DNA of 64,000 bases, from contig NC_053035.3 of NCBI RefSeq assembly GCF_002575655.3, positions 376,813,792 through 376,877,791 of the forward strand, read 5' to 3'. The notes beneath the pieces are model-generated. The model made no database searches. It saw nothing but the letters and a program-made list of their open reading frames with translations, and was not told the origin of the DNA. The translations under genes were made by a program, and so were the position numbers. Positions 11,293 through 22,995 of the stretch are shown here, in pieces (the first letter of the stretch is position 1; the number at the start of each line of letters is the position of its first letter). This stretch comes from Aegilops tauschii subsp. strangulata (Eukaryota > Streptophyta > Magnoliopsida > Poales > Poaceae).

Positions 11293-11937
11293 TTTTATGC
11301 GTTGATGCTATGCACGAGTAGAACACAAGTGAGTTGTGGGCGATATAAGTCATACTGCTTACCAGCATGTCATACTTTGGTTCAGCGGTATTGTGAGATG
11401 AAGCGGCCCGGACCGACATTACGCGTACGCTTACGCGAGACTGGTTTCACCGTTCGGAGCACTCGTTGCTTAAAGGTGACTGGCGGGTGTCTGTCTCTCT
11501 CACTTTAGTTGAACCGAGTGTGGCTACGCCTGGTCCTTGCGAAGGTTAAAACAGAACCAACTTGACAAACTGTCGTTGTGGTTTTGATGCGTAGGTAAGA
11601 ACGGTTCTTGCTAAGCCCGTAGCAGCCACGTAAAACTTGCAACAACAAAGTAGAGGACATCTAACTTGTTTTTGCAGGGCATGTTGTGATGTGATATGGT
11701 CAAGACATGATGTGATATAATGTGTTGTATGAGATGATCATGTTTTGTAACCGAGTTATCGGCAACTGGCAGGAGCCATATGGTTGTCGCTTTATTGTAT
11801 GAGATGCAATCGCCATGTAATAGTTTTACTTTATCACTAAGCGGTAGCGATAGTCGTAAAAGCAATAAGTTGGCGAGACGACAACGATGCTACGATGGAG
11901 ATCAAGGTGTCGCGCCGGTGACGATGGTGATCATGAC

Positions 11938-12024
11938 GGTGCTTCGGAGATGGAGATCACAAGCACGGTGCTTCGGAGATGGAGATCACAAGCACGGTGC
12001 TTCGGAGATGGAGATCACAAGCAC
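11938..12024 (+). repeat. 29-bp tandem repeat, three copies, in the copia leader
   Basis: Three perfect head-to-tail copies of a 29-bp unit beginning GGTGCTTCGGAGATGGAG and ending CACAAGCAC, in the untranslated leader of copy B. Copy G has one diverged unit near 59318. Confidence 0.9.
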
Positions 12025-12599
12025 AAGATGATGATGGCCATATCATATCACTTATATTGATTGCATGTGATGTTAATCCTTTATGCATCTTATCCTGCTT
12101 TGATTGACGGTAGCATTATAAGATGATCTCTCACTAAAATTTCAAGATAAAAGTGTTCTCCCTGAGTATGCACCGTTGCAAAAGTTCTTCGTGCTGAGAC
12201 ACCACGTGTTAATCGGGTGTGATAGGCTCTACGTTCAAATACAACGGGTGCAAAACAGTTGCACACGCGGAATACTCAGGTTAAACTTGACGAGCCTAGC
12301 ATATACAGATATGGCCTCGGAACACAGAGACCGAAAGGTCGAGCGTGAATCATATAGTAGATATGATCAACATAGTGATGTTCACCATTGAAACTACTCC
12401 ATCTCACGTGTTAATCGGACATGGTTTAGTTGCTTTGGATCACGTAATCACTTAGATGATTAGAGAGATGTCTATCTAAGTGGGAGTTCTTAAGTAATAT
12501 GATTAATTGAACTTAAATTTATCATGAACTTAGTCCTGATAGTATTTTGCAAATTATGTTGTAGATCAATAGCTCGCGTTGTTGCTTCCCTGTGTTTAT

Positions 12600-15500
12600 T
12601 TTTTGTTCCTAGAGAAAACTTATGTTGAAAGATGTTAGTAGCAAAGATGCGGATTGGATCCATGATCTGAGGATTATCCTCATTGCCGCACAGAAAAATT
12701 ATGTCCTTGATGCACCGCTAGGTGACAGACCTATTGCAGGAGCGGATGCAGACGTTATGAACGTTTGGCTAGCTTAATATGATGACTACTTGATAGTTTA
12801 GTGCACCATGCTTAACGGCTTAGAATCGGGACTTCAAAGACGTTTTGAACGTCATGGACCATATGAGATGTTCCAGGAGTTGAAGTTAATATTTCAAGCA
12901 AATACCCGAGTTGAGAGATATGAAATCTCCAACAAGTTCTATAGCAAAAAGATGGAGGAGAATCGCTCAACTAGTGAGCATGTGCTCAGATTGTCTGGGT
13001 ACTACAATCGCTTGAATCAAGTGGGAGTTTATCTTCCAGATAAAATAGTGATTGACAGAATTCTCTAGTCACCATCACCAAGTTAGTAGAACTTCGTGAT
13101 GAACTATGGTATGCAAGGGATGACGAAAGTAATTCCCGAGCTCTTCGTGATGCTGAAATTGACGAAGGTAGAAATCAAGAAAAACATCAAGTGTTGATGG
13201 TTGACGAGACCACTTCAAGTGTTGATGGTTGACGAGACCGCTAGTTTCAAGAAAAGGGCAAAGGGAAAAAGGGGAACTTCAAAAAGAACGGCAAGCAAGT
13301 TGCTGCTCAAGTGAAGAAGCCTAAGTCTGGTCCTAAGCCTGAGACTAAGTGCTTCTACTGCAAAGGGACTGGTCACTGGAAGCGGAACTACCCCAACTAT
13401 TTGGTGGATAAGAAGGATGGCAAAGTGAACAAAGGTATATTTGATATACAGATTATTGATGTGTACTTTACTAGTGTTTATAGCAATCCCTCGGTAATTG
13501 ATACTGGTTCAGTTGCTAAGAGTAGTAACTCGAAACGGGAGTTGCAGAATAAACAGAGACTAGTAAAAGTGAACAAAGGTATATTTGATATACAGATTAT
13601 TGATGTGTACTTTACTAGTGTTTATAGCAACCCCTCGGTAATTGATACTGGTTTAGTTGCTAAAGAGTAGTAACTCGAAAACGGGAGTTGCAGAATAAAC
13701 AGAGACTAGTAAAAGGCGAGGTGATGATGTGTGTTGGAAGTAGTTCCAAGATTGATATGATCATCATCGCACACTCCCTGTACTTTCGGGATTAGTGTTG
13801 AAACTAAATAAGTGTTATTTGGTGTTTGCGTTGAGCATGAATATGATCTAATCATGTTTATTGCAATACGGTTATTCATTTAAGTTAGAGAACAATTGTT
13901 GTTCTATTTACATGAATAAAACCTTTATGGTCATACACACCAACGAAAATGGTTTGTTGGATCTCGATCGTAGTGATACACATATTCATAATATTGAAGC
14001 CAAAAGATGCAAAGTTAATAATGATAGTGCAACTTATTTGTGGTACTGCCGTTTAGGTCATATTGGTGTAAAGCGCATGAAGAAACTCCATACTGATGGG
14101 ATTTTGGAATCACTTGATTATGAATCACTTGATGCTTGCGAACCGTGCCTCATGGGCAAGATGACTAAAACGCCGTTCTCCGGAACTATGGAGAGAGCAA
14201 CAGATTTGTTGGAAATCATACATACAGATGTATGTGGTCCGATGAATATTGAGGCTCATAGCAGGTATCATTATTTTCTGACCTTCACAGATGATTTGAG
14301 CACATATGGGTATATCTACTTGATGAAACACAAAGTCTGAAACATTTGAAAAGTTCAAAGAATTTCAGAGTGAAGTGGAGAATCATCGTAACAAGAAAAT
14401 AAAAGTTTCTACGATATGATCGCAGAGGTAAAATATTTGAGTTACAAGTTTGGCCTTCAGTTAAAACAATGTGAAATAGTTTCACTACTCACGCCACCTG
14501 GAACACCACAGTGTAATGGTGTATCCGAACGTCATAACCGTACTTTATTGGATATAGTGCAATCTATGATGTCTCTTACCAATTTACCACTATCGTTTTG
14601 GGTTATGCATTAGAGACAGCTACATTCACGTTAAATAGGGCACCATCAAAATCCGTTGAGACGACGCCTTATGAACTGTGGTTTGGCAAGAAACCAAAGT
14701 TGTCGTTTCTTAAAATTTTGGGGTTGCGATGCTTATGTGAAAAAATTTCATTCTGATAAGCTCAAACCCAAATCGGAGAAATGTGTCTTCATAGGATACC
14801 CAAAGGAGACAGTTGGGTACACCTTCTATCACAGATCCGAAGGCAAGACATTCGTTGCTAAGTATGGATCCTTTCTAGAGAAGGAGTTTCTCTCGAAAGA
14901 TGTGAGTGGGAGGAAAGTAGAACTTGATGAGGTAACTGTACCTGCTCCCTTATTGGATCACAGAAATCTGTTCTTGTGACTTCTACACCAATTAGTGAGG
15001 AAGTTAATGATGATGATCATGTAACTTCAGATCAAGTTACTACCAAACCTCGTAGGTAAACCAGAGTAAGATCCGCACCAGAGTGGTACAGTAATCCTGT
15101 TCTGGAGGTTATGTTACTAGACCATGACGAACCTACGAACTATGAAGAAGCGATGGTGAGCCCAGATTCCGCAAAATGGCTTGAGGCCATGAAATCTGAG
15201 ATGAGATCCATGTATGAGAACAAAGTGTGGACTTTGGTTGACTTGCCCGATGATCGGCAAGCAATTGAGAATAAATGGATTGTCAAGAGGAAGACGGACG
15301 CTGATAGTAGTATCACTATCTACAAAGCTAGATTTGTCGCAAAAAGGTTTTCGACAAGTTCAAGATGTTGACTACGATGAGAGTTTCTCACTCGTATCTA
15401 TGCTTAAGTCTGTCCGAATCATGTTAGCAATTGCCGCATTTTATGAAATCTGGCAAAGGGATAAACAAAACTGCATTCCTTGATGGATTTATTAAAGAAG

Positions 15501-16420
15501 AGTTGTATATGATACAACCAGAAGGTTTTGTCAATCCTAAAGGTGCTAACAAAATATGGAAGCTCCAGCGATCCATCAATGGACTGGTGCAAGCATCTCG
15601 GAGTTGGAATATACGCTTTGATAAGTTGATCAAAGCATATAGTTGTATACAGACTTGCGGTGAAGCGTGTATTTACAAGAAAGTGAGTGGGAGCACTACA
15701 GCATTTTTGATAAGTATATGTGAATGACATATTGTTGATCGGAAATAATGTAGAATTATTCTGCAAAGCATAAAGGAGTGTTTGAAAGGAGTTTTTCAAA
15801 GATAGACCTCGGTGAAGCTGCTTACATATTGAGCATCAAGATCTATAGAGATAGATGAAGACGCTTGATAAGTTTTTCAATGAGTACATACCTTAACAAG
15901 ATTTTGAAGTAGTTCAAAATAGAACAGTCAAAGAAAAGAGTTCTTGCCTGTGTTACAAGGTGTGAAATTGAGTAAAGACTCAAAGCCCGACCACGGCAAA
16001 AGATAGAAAGAGAATGAAAGTCATTCCCTATGCCTTGGCCATAGGTTCTATAAAGTATGCCATGCTGTGTACCAAATCTATTGTATACCCTACACTGATT
16101 TTGGCAAGGGAGTACAATAGTGATCTAGGAGTAGATCACTGGACAGCGGTCAAAATTATCCTTAGTGGAATAAGGAAATGTTTCTCGATTATGGAAGTGA
16201 CAAAAAGGTTTGTCGTAAAGGGTTACGTTGATCCAAGTTTTGACACTAAATCTAGATGACTCTAAGTCTCGGTCTAGATACATATTGAAAGTGGGAGCAA
16301 TTAGCTAGAGTAGCTCCGTGCAGAGCATTGTAGACATAGAAATTTGCAAAATACTTACGGATCTGAATGTGACAGACCCGTTGACTAAAATTATCTCACA
16401 AGCAAAACATGATCACACCT
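12600..16420 (+). pseudogene. Degenerate copia gag-pol, copy B
   Basis: Gag starts without a usable initiator near 12620 and is broken. An open gag piece lies at 12808-13068 and the zinc knuckle (CFYCKGTGHWKRNY, last Cys lost) near 13350. The protease region is duplicated in tandem (13422-13709). Integrase pieces lie at 13861-14340, with the first zinc-finger His replaced by Tyr, and at 14416-14613, with the third catalytic Glu kept in NGVSERHN. The segment around the second Asp (about 14398-14440) carries the same extra A and substitutions as copy A. RT pieces lie at 15111-15371 and 15431-15727 and an RNase H remnant near 16200. Frameshifts and stops rule out any complete product. Confidence 0.9.
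13422..13709 (+). repeat. 144-bp tandem duplication over the copia protease active site
   Basis: Two adjacent copies of a 144-bp (48-codon) segment beginning AAAGTGAACAAAGGTATATT. Each includes the aspartic protease motif, DTGSVAK in the first and DTGLVAK in the second. The second copy has one extra A, which ends the frame. Copies A and G have a single unit. Confidence 0.88.
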
Positions 16421-16432
16421 TAGTACTCTTTG

Positions 16433-16604
16433 GGTGTTAATCACATAACGATGTGAACTAGATTACTGACTCTAGTAAACCCTTTGGGTGTTGATCACAT
16501 GACGATGTGAACTATGGGTGTTAATCACAAGGTGATGTGAACTATTGATGTTAAATCACATGGCGATGTGAACTAGATTATTGACTCTAGTGCAAGTGGG
16601 AGAC
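16433..16604 (+). repeat. Pre-polypurine hairpin array and polypurine tract, copy B
   Basis: Four copies of the TCACAT-4 nt-ATGTGA unit, as in copy A, followed by the purine-rich GTGCAAGTGGGAGAC that ends at the 3' LTR. The polypurine tract primes plus-strand DNA synthesis. Confidence 0.82.
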
Positions 16605-18316
16605 TGAAGGAAATATGCCCTAGAGGCAATAATAAAGTATTATTTATTTCCTTATATCATGATAAATATTTATTATTCATGCTAGAATTGTATTAACCGG
16701 AAACATAATACATGTGTGAATACATAGACAAACAGAGTGTCACTAGTATGCCTCTACTTGACTAGCTCGTTAATCAAAGATGGTTATGTTTCCTAGCCAT
16801 AGACATGAGTTGTCATTTGATTAACGGGATCACCTCATTAGGAGAATGACGTGATTGACTTGACCCATTCCGTTAGCTTAGCACTCGATCGTTTAATATG
16901 TTGCTATTGCTTTCTACATGACTTATACATGTTCCTATGACTATGAGATTATGCAACTCCCGTTTACCGGAGGAACACTTTGTGTGCTACCAAACGTCAC
17001 AACGTAAATGGGTGATTATAAAGGTGCTCTACAGGTGTCTCCAAAGGTACTTGTTGGGTTGGCGTATTTCGAGATTAGGATTTGTCACTCCAATTGTCAG
17101 AGAGGTATCTCTGGGCCCACTCGGTAATGCACATCACTATAAGCCTTGCAAGCATTGTGACTAATGAGTTAGTTGCGGGATGATGTGTTACGGAACGAGT
17201 AAAGAGACTTGCCGGTAACGAGATTGAACTAGGTATCGAGATACCGACGATCAAATCTCGGGCAAGTAACATACCGGTGACAAAGGGAACAACGTATGTT
17301 GTTATGCGGTCTGACCGATAAAGATCTTCGTAGAATATGTGGGAGCCAATATGGGCATCCAGGTCCCGCTATTGGTTATTGACCGGAGACGTGTCTCGGT
17401 CATGTCTACATAGTTCTCGAACCCGTAGGGTCCGCACACTTAACGTTACGATGACAGTTTTATTGAGTTTTGATGTACCTAAGGAGTTTGGAGTCCCGGA
17501 TGAGATCGGGGACATGACGAGGAGTCTCGAAATGGCCGAGACGTAAAGATCGATATATTGGACGACTATATTCGGACTTCGGAAAGGTTCCGAGTGATTC
17601 GGGTATTTTTCGGAGTACCGGAGAGTTACGGGAATACGTATTGGGCCTTATTGGGCCATACGGGAAAGAAGGAAAAGGGCCTCAAGGGTGGCCGCACCCC
17701 TCCCCTTGGTCTGGTCCGAATTGGACTAGGGAAGGGGGGCGCCCCTTCCTTCCTTCTGTTTTTCCCTTCCTCTTTTCCTATTCCATATGGGAGGTGGAAT
17801 CCTACTAGGACTAGGGAGTCCTAGTAGGACTCCACACTTGGTGCGCCCCCTCCTAGGGCCGGCCTCCTCATCCGTTGCTCCTTTATATACGGGGGCAGGG
17901 GCACCCCAGAGACACAACAATTGATCCTTGAGATCTTTTAGCCGTGTGCGGTGCCCCCTCCACCAAATTACACCTCGATAATATCATTGCGGAGCTTAGG
18001 CGAAGCCCTGCGTCGGTAGAACATCATCATCGTCACCACGCCGTCGTGCTGACGAAACTCTCCCTCAACACTCGGCTGGATCGGAGTTCGAGGGACGTCA
18101 TCGAGCTGAACGTGTGTAGAACTCGGAGGTGCCGTGCGTTCGGTACTTGATCGGTCGGATCGTGAAGACGTACGACTACATCAACCGCGTTGTGATAACG
18201 CTTCCGCTGTCGGTCTACGAGGGTACGTGGACAACACTCTCCCCTCTCATTGCTATGCATCACCATGATCTTGCGTGTGCGTAGGAATTTTTTTGAAATT
18301 ACTACGTTCCCCAACA
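16605..18316 (+). mobile_element. 3' LTR of copia copy B
   Basis: More than 99% identical by eye to the 5' LTR at 9562-11275, with the same TGAAGG start, CCAACA end and TATA box (about 17882). The AGGGA duplication and the resumed LINE ORF2 follow. Confidence 0.95.
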
Positions 18317-18321
18317 AGGGA

Positions 18322-20711
18322 TGCGGGCCTCCCTGACGTGATCAACAAAGCGTGGGCGTCCCTGGGTGTTATGGAGGATTTTGGTCAGGTGAGTACTGCT
18401 CTTCGAAATACTATGACTGCCCTACGGAGTTGGATTCAAAAGAAATTTGGTAATATTACCAAGGAAATTAACAAGACCAAATCAAGGCTAGAGGAACTAA
18501 TGAATATGAATGCAGACCGTCAAGAAATTTGAGTTGTTTAGGATAAACTGAATGATTTACTATATAAAGAGTAGCTGATTTGGCTACAGAGATCGCGCAT
18601 TACATGGTTGAAAGAGGGGGATAGAAATACAAGGTATTTTCAAAGCAAGGCAGTTTGGCGAGCTCAGAAAAATAGAATAAGTCAACTTCATGACGATGAT
18701 GGTAATGTTCACACGGACCCTAAAGTTATGGGTGATTTAGTATCCTCTTATTTCAAGAATATTTTTGTTGTGGGTCCGAACCTTGACCCTAATCATGTTC
18801 TGGACTTGGTTCATTCAGTTATATCAAGTGATGACAAGGCAAAACTTTGTATTGATTTCTCTGACCAGGAAATTCTAGATGTTGTATTCCAAATTGGTCC
18901 TTTAAAGGCTCCTAGTCCTGATGGTTTTCCTGCAAGATTTTTTCAACGGAATTGGGACACTCGGAAAGATGGAATTATCAGGGCAGTAAAAGAATTTTTC
19001 AGGACAAATGTGATGCCTGAAGGAGTTAATGAGACCTCCATTGTGCTTATCCCCAAAATTACAAATCCAAAGAAGGTCTCTGATTTTCGTCCCATTAGTC
19101 TGTGCAATGTTATTTACAAGGTGGTCTCTAGGTGCCTTGTGAATAGATTACGTCCTCTGTTGGATGATATCATCTCTCGAGAGCAGAGTGCTTTTATTTC
19201 TAGGAGAATGATTACGGATAATGCTCTGGTTGCTTTTGAATGTATACATTACATTAAACAGGAAAAAGATCCATCAAAGAGTTTTTGTGCCTATAAACTG
19301 GACCTGTCAAAGGCGTATGATAGGGTATACTGGAACTTCTTGAAGCAAATGATGCAAAAGTTGGGGTTTGCACATTGATGGGTTGACTGGATTATGACCT
19401 GTGTCACATCGGTGCGGTACTCTGTTAATTTAAATGGGACCCCCTTGGATTCATTTGCATCGTCGCGTGGGCTACGACAAGGTGATCCACTCTCCCCGTT
19501 CTTTTTTTGTTCGTTGCTGATGGCATGTCTGCAATCCTGAGGAATAGGGTGGATATAGAGAATAGTATGCCAGTCAAAATTTGCAGAAGGGTGCCAGGTA
19601 TATCACAACTTTTATTTGCAGATGATACACTTTTATTTTTTAAGGCATCGCGTGAGCAGGCGGAACGGGTGAAGTCTTGTCTTGATCTATATGCTTCGGC
19701 AACGAGACAGTCTCTAAATTATAATAAATGTTCTATTTTGTTTGGCGAAAGTTGTCCAATGGTTGATCAACAGGAGGTGAGAGATGCTCTCAATATTCCC
19801 AATAGTGGTTTTGAGGAGAAGTATTTGGGGCTGCCAACCCCGGATGGACGTATGTCAAAGGGAAAGTTTCAGAATTTGCAGGCCCAACTTTTGAAAAGGT
19901 TAATTCAGTAGGGAGATGGCCATTTGGCACAACCTAGAAGAGAAGTACTAATTAAGTCAGTTGCACAGGCGTTGCCCACATATATCATGGGTGTATTTAA
20001 GCTTCCTTTTTTTTGGTCTGCGATGATCTAACCAATATGGTTCGGAATTTCTATTGGGGAGCTTCTAAAGGAAAGAGAAAGGTACACTGGAGGGCATGGT
20101 CAAAGTTACAACAACCAAAGTGTAAGGGAGGTGTTGGTTTTCGTGACTTTCGTATATTTAATCAAGCACTTTTAGCTCATCAGGCGTGGAGATTAATTAC
20201 AAAGCCAGATAGTTTGTGTGCTAAACTTTTGAAAGCACGCTATTACCAAAATGCGAAGTTGGAGGATACTATTTTTTCCAGGAATGCATCCTCCTCTTGG
20301 ACAGCGATATCTCATGGCCTAGACCTGCTTAAGAAAGGGCTGATATGGAGGGTTGGTAATGGACAGAGTGTCCGTATATGGCGTGACAATTGGATTCCAA
20401 GGCCCTTTTCCTTCAAGCCAATTTCAGCTCAAGGTAGATGTCGTATAAGGTATGTCTCACAGCCCCTAAATGTCAATGGTTCATGGAATGTTGAACTTCT
20501 ACAGACGATATTCTTGCCATGTGATGTTTTGAAAATTTTGAAAATAAGTGCATCGCCGAGGCAGGGAGATGATGTGTTGGCTTGGGGCCAGGCAAACTTT
20601 GTACATTTTCAGTTAAGTCTGCATATGACATGGCTTTTGAGGAGTCGTGCAGGGCGACTGCCCAAGCATCGAGTTGTGCGTCGGATGGACGACGAGCTTG
20701 CTCGAAGCTAA
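18322..20711 (+). pseudogene. LINE ORF2, reverse transcriptase part, broken
   Basis: Continuation of the LINE protein after copia copy B. A linker (AGLPDVINKAW at 18322) leads to the RT fingers and palm: TWLKEGDRNTRYF (18604), LKAPSPDGFPARFF (about 18905), the catalytic Asp in KLDLSKAYDRV (about 19300), [10 protein letters not shown] (about 19477) and the FADD box with both catalytic Asp codons at 19621-19626. The frame is broken by a stop near 18530, a TGA at 19376, a shift in a T-run near 19500, a TAG near 19909 and a shift near 20000. The region after the RT (DLTNMVRNFYWG, then WRVGNGQSVRIWRDNW) continues to about 20640, where the zinc-ribbon part is lost. Confidence 0.88.
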
Positions 20712-20918
20712 TATGGACACTTGAAGTCTCTTCGAACGACTAGTATTGTTCATATCAAGCGTGGTCAAAATTTAGTTAGTGATTTTTTAGCTAGTTTTGC
20801 TAGAACTGAGAGTAGAACTGTTGTTTGGTTGGGATCAGGACCCCAAGAGGTCATCGATTTATGTAAGCAGGATTGTACGTCTGATGCTTGAGTATTATAA
20901 GTTTATCTGGAAAAAAAA
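20712..20918 (+). other. LINE RNase H-region remnant, 3' end and poly(A)
   Basis: A short piece reading HIKRGQNLVSDFLASFAR near 20750 resembles the C-terminal end of the RNase H-like domain of plant LINEs. Non-coding sequence and A8 at 20911-20918 follow. Domain spacing suggests most of the RNase H domain is deleted. Confidence 0.65.
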
Positions 20919-21350
20919 CATATACACACCCGTGCACGCATGCACACAAGACACAAAATCAGGTACGTACACACACCCGCAATGTTTTTTAGGAGTACTC
21001 CGCTAATTGATCGATATACAGCCTTTGTACGTGGAGTAGCTTCGGCCTAGTATTTCCAGGCCATACAAAAAATCGACTGCAACAGAATAAAGTTTCAGGT
21101 GACTGAAGAATAGCAAAAGCGATGGAAGTTTGGGAATACATGACACAATCCTGACCTTCCTATTATCACGAGATGTACAGGGGGAAACAATCCCAATTAC
21201 AATCCTTCTTCATAATGGCCTGATTACACTAATTGCGACAGGCCCAAAGTATGGTAAGGGGTAACAGAATATCCTTGATATTTTGTTGCCTAACATATGC
21301 CACCACTGTGCGCCCAATGCCAGTCTCGAATACTCACCGGCGGGCCGGCC
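20919..21350. other. Intergenic, upstream of the GASA gene
   Basis: Unique-looking sequence with ACAC-rich patches near 20925-20990. No coding signal or recognisable repeat is visible. It probably holds the upstream regulatory region of the GASA gene. Confidence 0.5.
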
Positions 21351-21357
21351 TATAAAA
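21351..21357 (+). promoter_or_regulatory. TATA box of the GASA gene
   Basis: TATAAAA in the context GGCCTATAAAACATGG, 125 bp before the start codon. This spacing gives a plausible transcription start near 21380 and a 5' leader of about 95 nt. Confidence 0.7.
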
Positions 21358-21475
21358 CATGGCCCGGCTCATCCCCTCGCTACAAGGCAAAGGTTTGAGG
21401 TTTCCACATTTCCCCTGGTGAGGAGAAGCAAATCGGCAGAGAGCGAAGCAAACCGGCGGTTCCTAGCCCCTCGCG

Positions 21476-21962
21476 ATGGCCGGCAAAGCTCGGGTGCTCA
21501 TGTGCGCGGCGCTCGTCGTCCTCCTGCTCCTTGTCGAGGTGATCACCTGATCCATGGCGCTAGACTCTTCCAGAGTACATGCTTGCTATATATGGTTGCC
21601 TAGCTAAACTCTGCCCTGTTCATTTTCCTCTTCCGCAGACCACCGCTCCGAGTGGACAAGCTCACGCCGTCGGTAAGCACACGCGCAAGCATGGGATTCA
21701 TCTGCTAATCCGGCCGAGTTGATCGATCGGCACCAGACGACTCATATATCTCTCCGTCTAACTCTTACAACGATTTGCAGATTGCGGCAGCGCGTGCTCG
21801 TACCGGTGCAGCAAGTCGAGCCGGCCGAATCTGTGCAACAGGGCGTGCAACACGTGCTGCCGGCGATGCGACTGCGTGCCGCCCGGCACCGCCGGCAACG
21901 AGGAAGTCTGCCCCTGCTACGCCAACATGACCACGCACAACGGCCGCCACAAGTGCCCGTGA
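21476..21962 (+). CDS. GASA/snakin family cysteine-rich peptide (gibberellin-regulated protein), intact, three exons
   Basis: Exons 21476-21538, 21639-21672 and 21781-21962 give 92 residues. Both introns follow GT-AG (GAG/GTGATC to CCGCAG, and TCG/GTAAGC to TTGCAG). Residues 1-21 (MAGKARVLMCAALVVLLLLVE) form a hydrophobic signal peptide, with cleavage likely near residue 30 (GQAHA). The mature part has the full 12-cysteine GASA domain: CGSACSYRC, LCNRAC, TCCRRCDCVPPGT, VCPCY and the terminal KCP. GASA proteins are secreted peptides linked in plants to gibberellin-responsive growth and, for the snakins, to antimicrobial activity. The target of this member cannot be told from sequence. No stop, shift or splice defect is visible. 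It is the only intact host gene I can support here. Confidence 0.95.
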
Positions 21963-22160
21963 TCCAACCCATCTCATCTGCACGGTCGATCGACGACAAT
22001 AATATCCCATCAAGCTAGCTACGATCAACGACAACTATAGACTACGAGAGGCACGATCGATATGATATCATGTACTCAAACTAGTGCTGCTACCTAGTAC
22101 TATATATGTACCTTGTGCTCATCCATTCGTGATCGAACCATCGTATAAAGCATATGTTTG
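21963..22160 (+). other. Probable 3' UTR of the GASA gene
   Basis: A/T-rich sequence after the TGA, with AATAAT near 22000 and GTATAAAG near 22143 as possible weak polyadenylation signals. The end is not defined by sequence alone. Confidence 0.4.
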
Positions 22161-22618
22161 CTGTCTCATTCTCACTCACGCATTCGTAATTGCCGTGAAT
22201 TGAGCTACTAAAATTACTGGTGTGTATGTTCATATGTGCACGTGTGTATGTGGGCGATTATGTATGCGATCAACCGTATATGGAGGACCCTGATGGGTGC
22301 TACACATGATAACTCCGAACGTATTTTATAGTAAGTTTAGTGACGCGAGCATGACAACTTTACTTGTCAAGCCTGACAACTTTCTTTTTCAATGTCAAGT
22401 TTCATTTTTTTGGGTTTGTTTTTTCTTTTTGAATGACAATTTTAGTTGTAGAAAATGTCATTGTCAATGCTTTGTGTCACACGTGATACTTATCATTCGG
22501 GTATATTAACCGGTGTTGCTTCTGTGGTCTTTTTTTTTTGATATATCTGCAGGTGCAGGGAGACTCCTGCTAGGTGGCAAAGTAGCAATATAGCTATGGC
22601 ACGACTGAAAATCCATCT
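22161..22618. other. Intergenic, no feature recognised
   Basis: A/T-rich with poly-T stretches and repeated TGACAACTTT-like words (22345-22450). No coding frame or clear repeat boundary is seen. Confidence 0.4.
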
Positions 22619-22995
22619 CTGCACCCGAGCTCATCTGCACCTGCCCTGATGAAAAAAATCAAAACAAATACTAGAAAAATTCAAAAAATCCCAAAAAAAT
22701 GTGCTTTAGACAATTTGATGCGTGAGGTCCGTTTCAATTTTCAAATCATTTGGACATCTAAGGATCTCTCAGCAAAAAAGATAAATTGGGGGTCTGTAAA
22801 AATATTTACTGGTCATTTACTGTTTTGGCCTGATTTGTTTTTTTTTGTGAGAGCTGCTCAGATGTCTAAATGACTTGAAATTTGAAGCGGGCCTCACCCA
22901 TCAAATTGTCTATCGCATAAAAAAATTGAATTTTTTTGAATTGTTTTCGAATTTTTACGATTTTTTCTAACCGGGTGCAAATGAGCATCGGCACC
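22619..22995. mobile_element. Foldback MITE (long inverted repeat, about 375 bp)
   Basis: The two halves are inverted copies. The left end GCACCCGAGCTCATCTGCACC (22621-22641) pairs with the right end at 22973-22995. The inner arms also pair over more than 80 bp, for example AGACAATTTGATGCGTGAGG on the left against CCTCACCCATCAAATTGTCT on the right. The transcript would fold into a long imperfect hairpin. Mutator-type origin is possible, but no clear target duplication was found. Confidence 0.75.

Larger units (their letters stand above)
9562..18316 (+). mobile_element. Full-length Ty1/copia element, Angela/WIS/BARE-like, copy B
   Basis: Two complete LTRs (1714 and 1712 bp) flank a primer-binding site, a degenerate gag-pol and a polypurine tract. 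The insertion is flanked by a perfect 5-bp duplication, AGGGA at 9557-9561 and 18317-18321, inside LINE ORF2. Counted by eye the LTRs differ at about 13 positions plus two single-base indels (roughly 0.8%). At the commonly used grass rate of 1.3e-8 per site per year this suggests about 0.3 million years. The internal region is far more damaged than that age would allow, so the copy was probably mobilised by proteins from another element. Confidence 0.96.
6686..20918 (+). mobile_element. Plant LINE (L1-like non-LTR retrotransposon), split by a solo LTR and by copia copy B
   Basis: Leader (about 6686-6872), ORF1 with zinc knuckle (6873-8807), ORF2 with apurinic endonuclease (8804-9553) and reverse transcriptase (18322-20711), an RNase H-region remnant, and an A8 run at 20911-20918. 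The endonuclease frame stops one codon before copia copy B. The same protein resumes after the target duplication at 18322, which shows that the copia inserted into ORF2. The zinc-ribbon and RNase H part after about 20640 appears internally deleted. The exact 5' end and a target duplication could not be fixed, because both flanks are AC-rich. Confidence 0.85.

Noticed and set aside
6600..20990. Possible LINE target duplication in the AC-rich flanks
   Set aside because: Both flanks contain similar GTGCAC/ACAC words, but no exact repeat can be separated from simple-sequence similarity.
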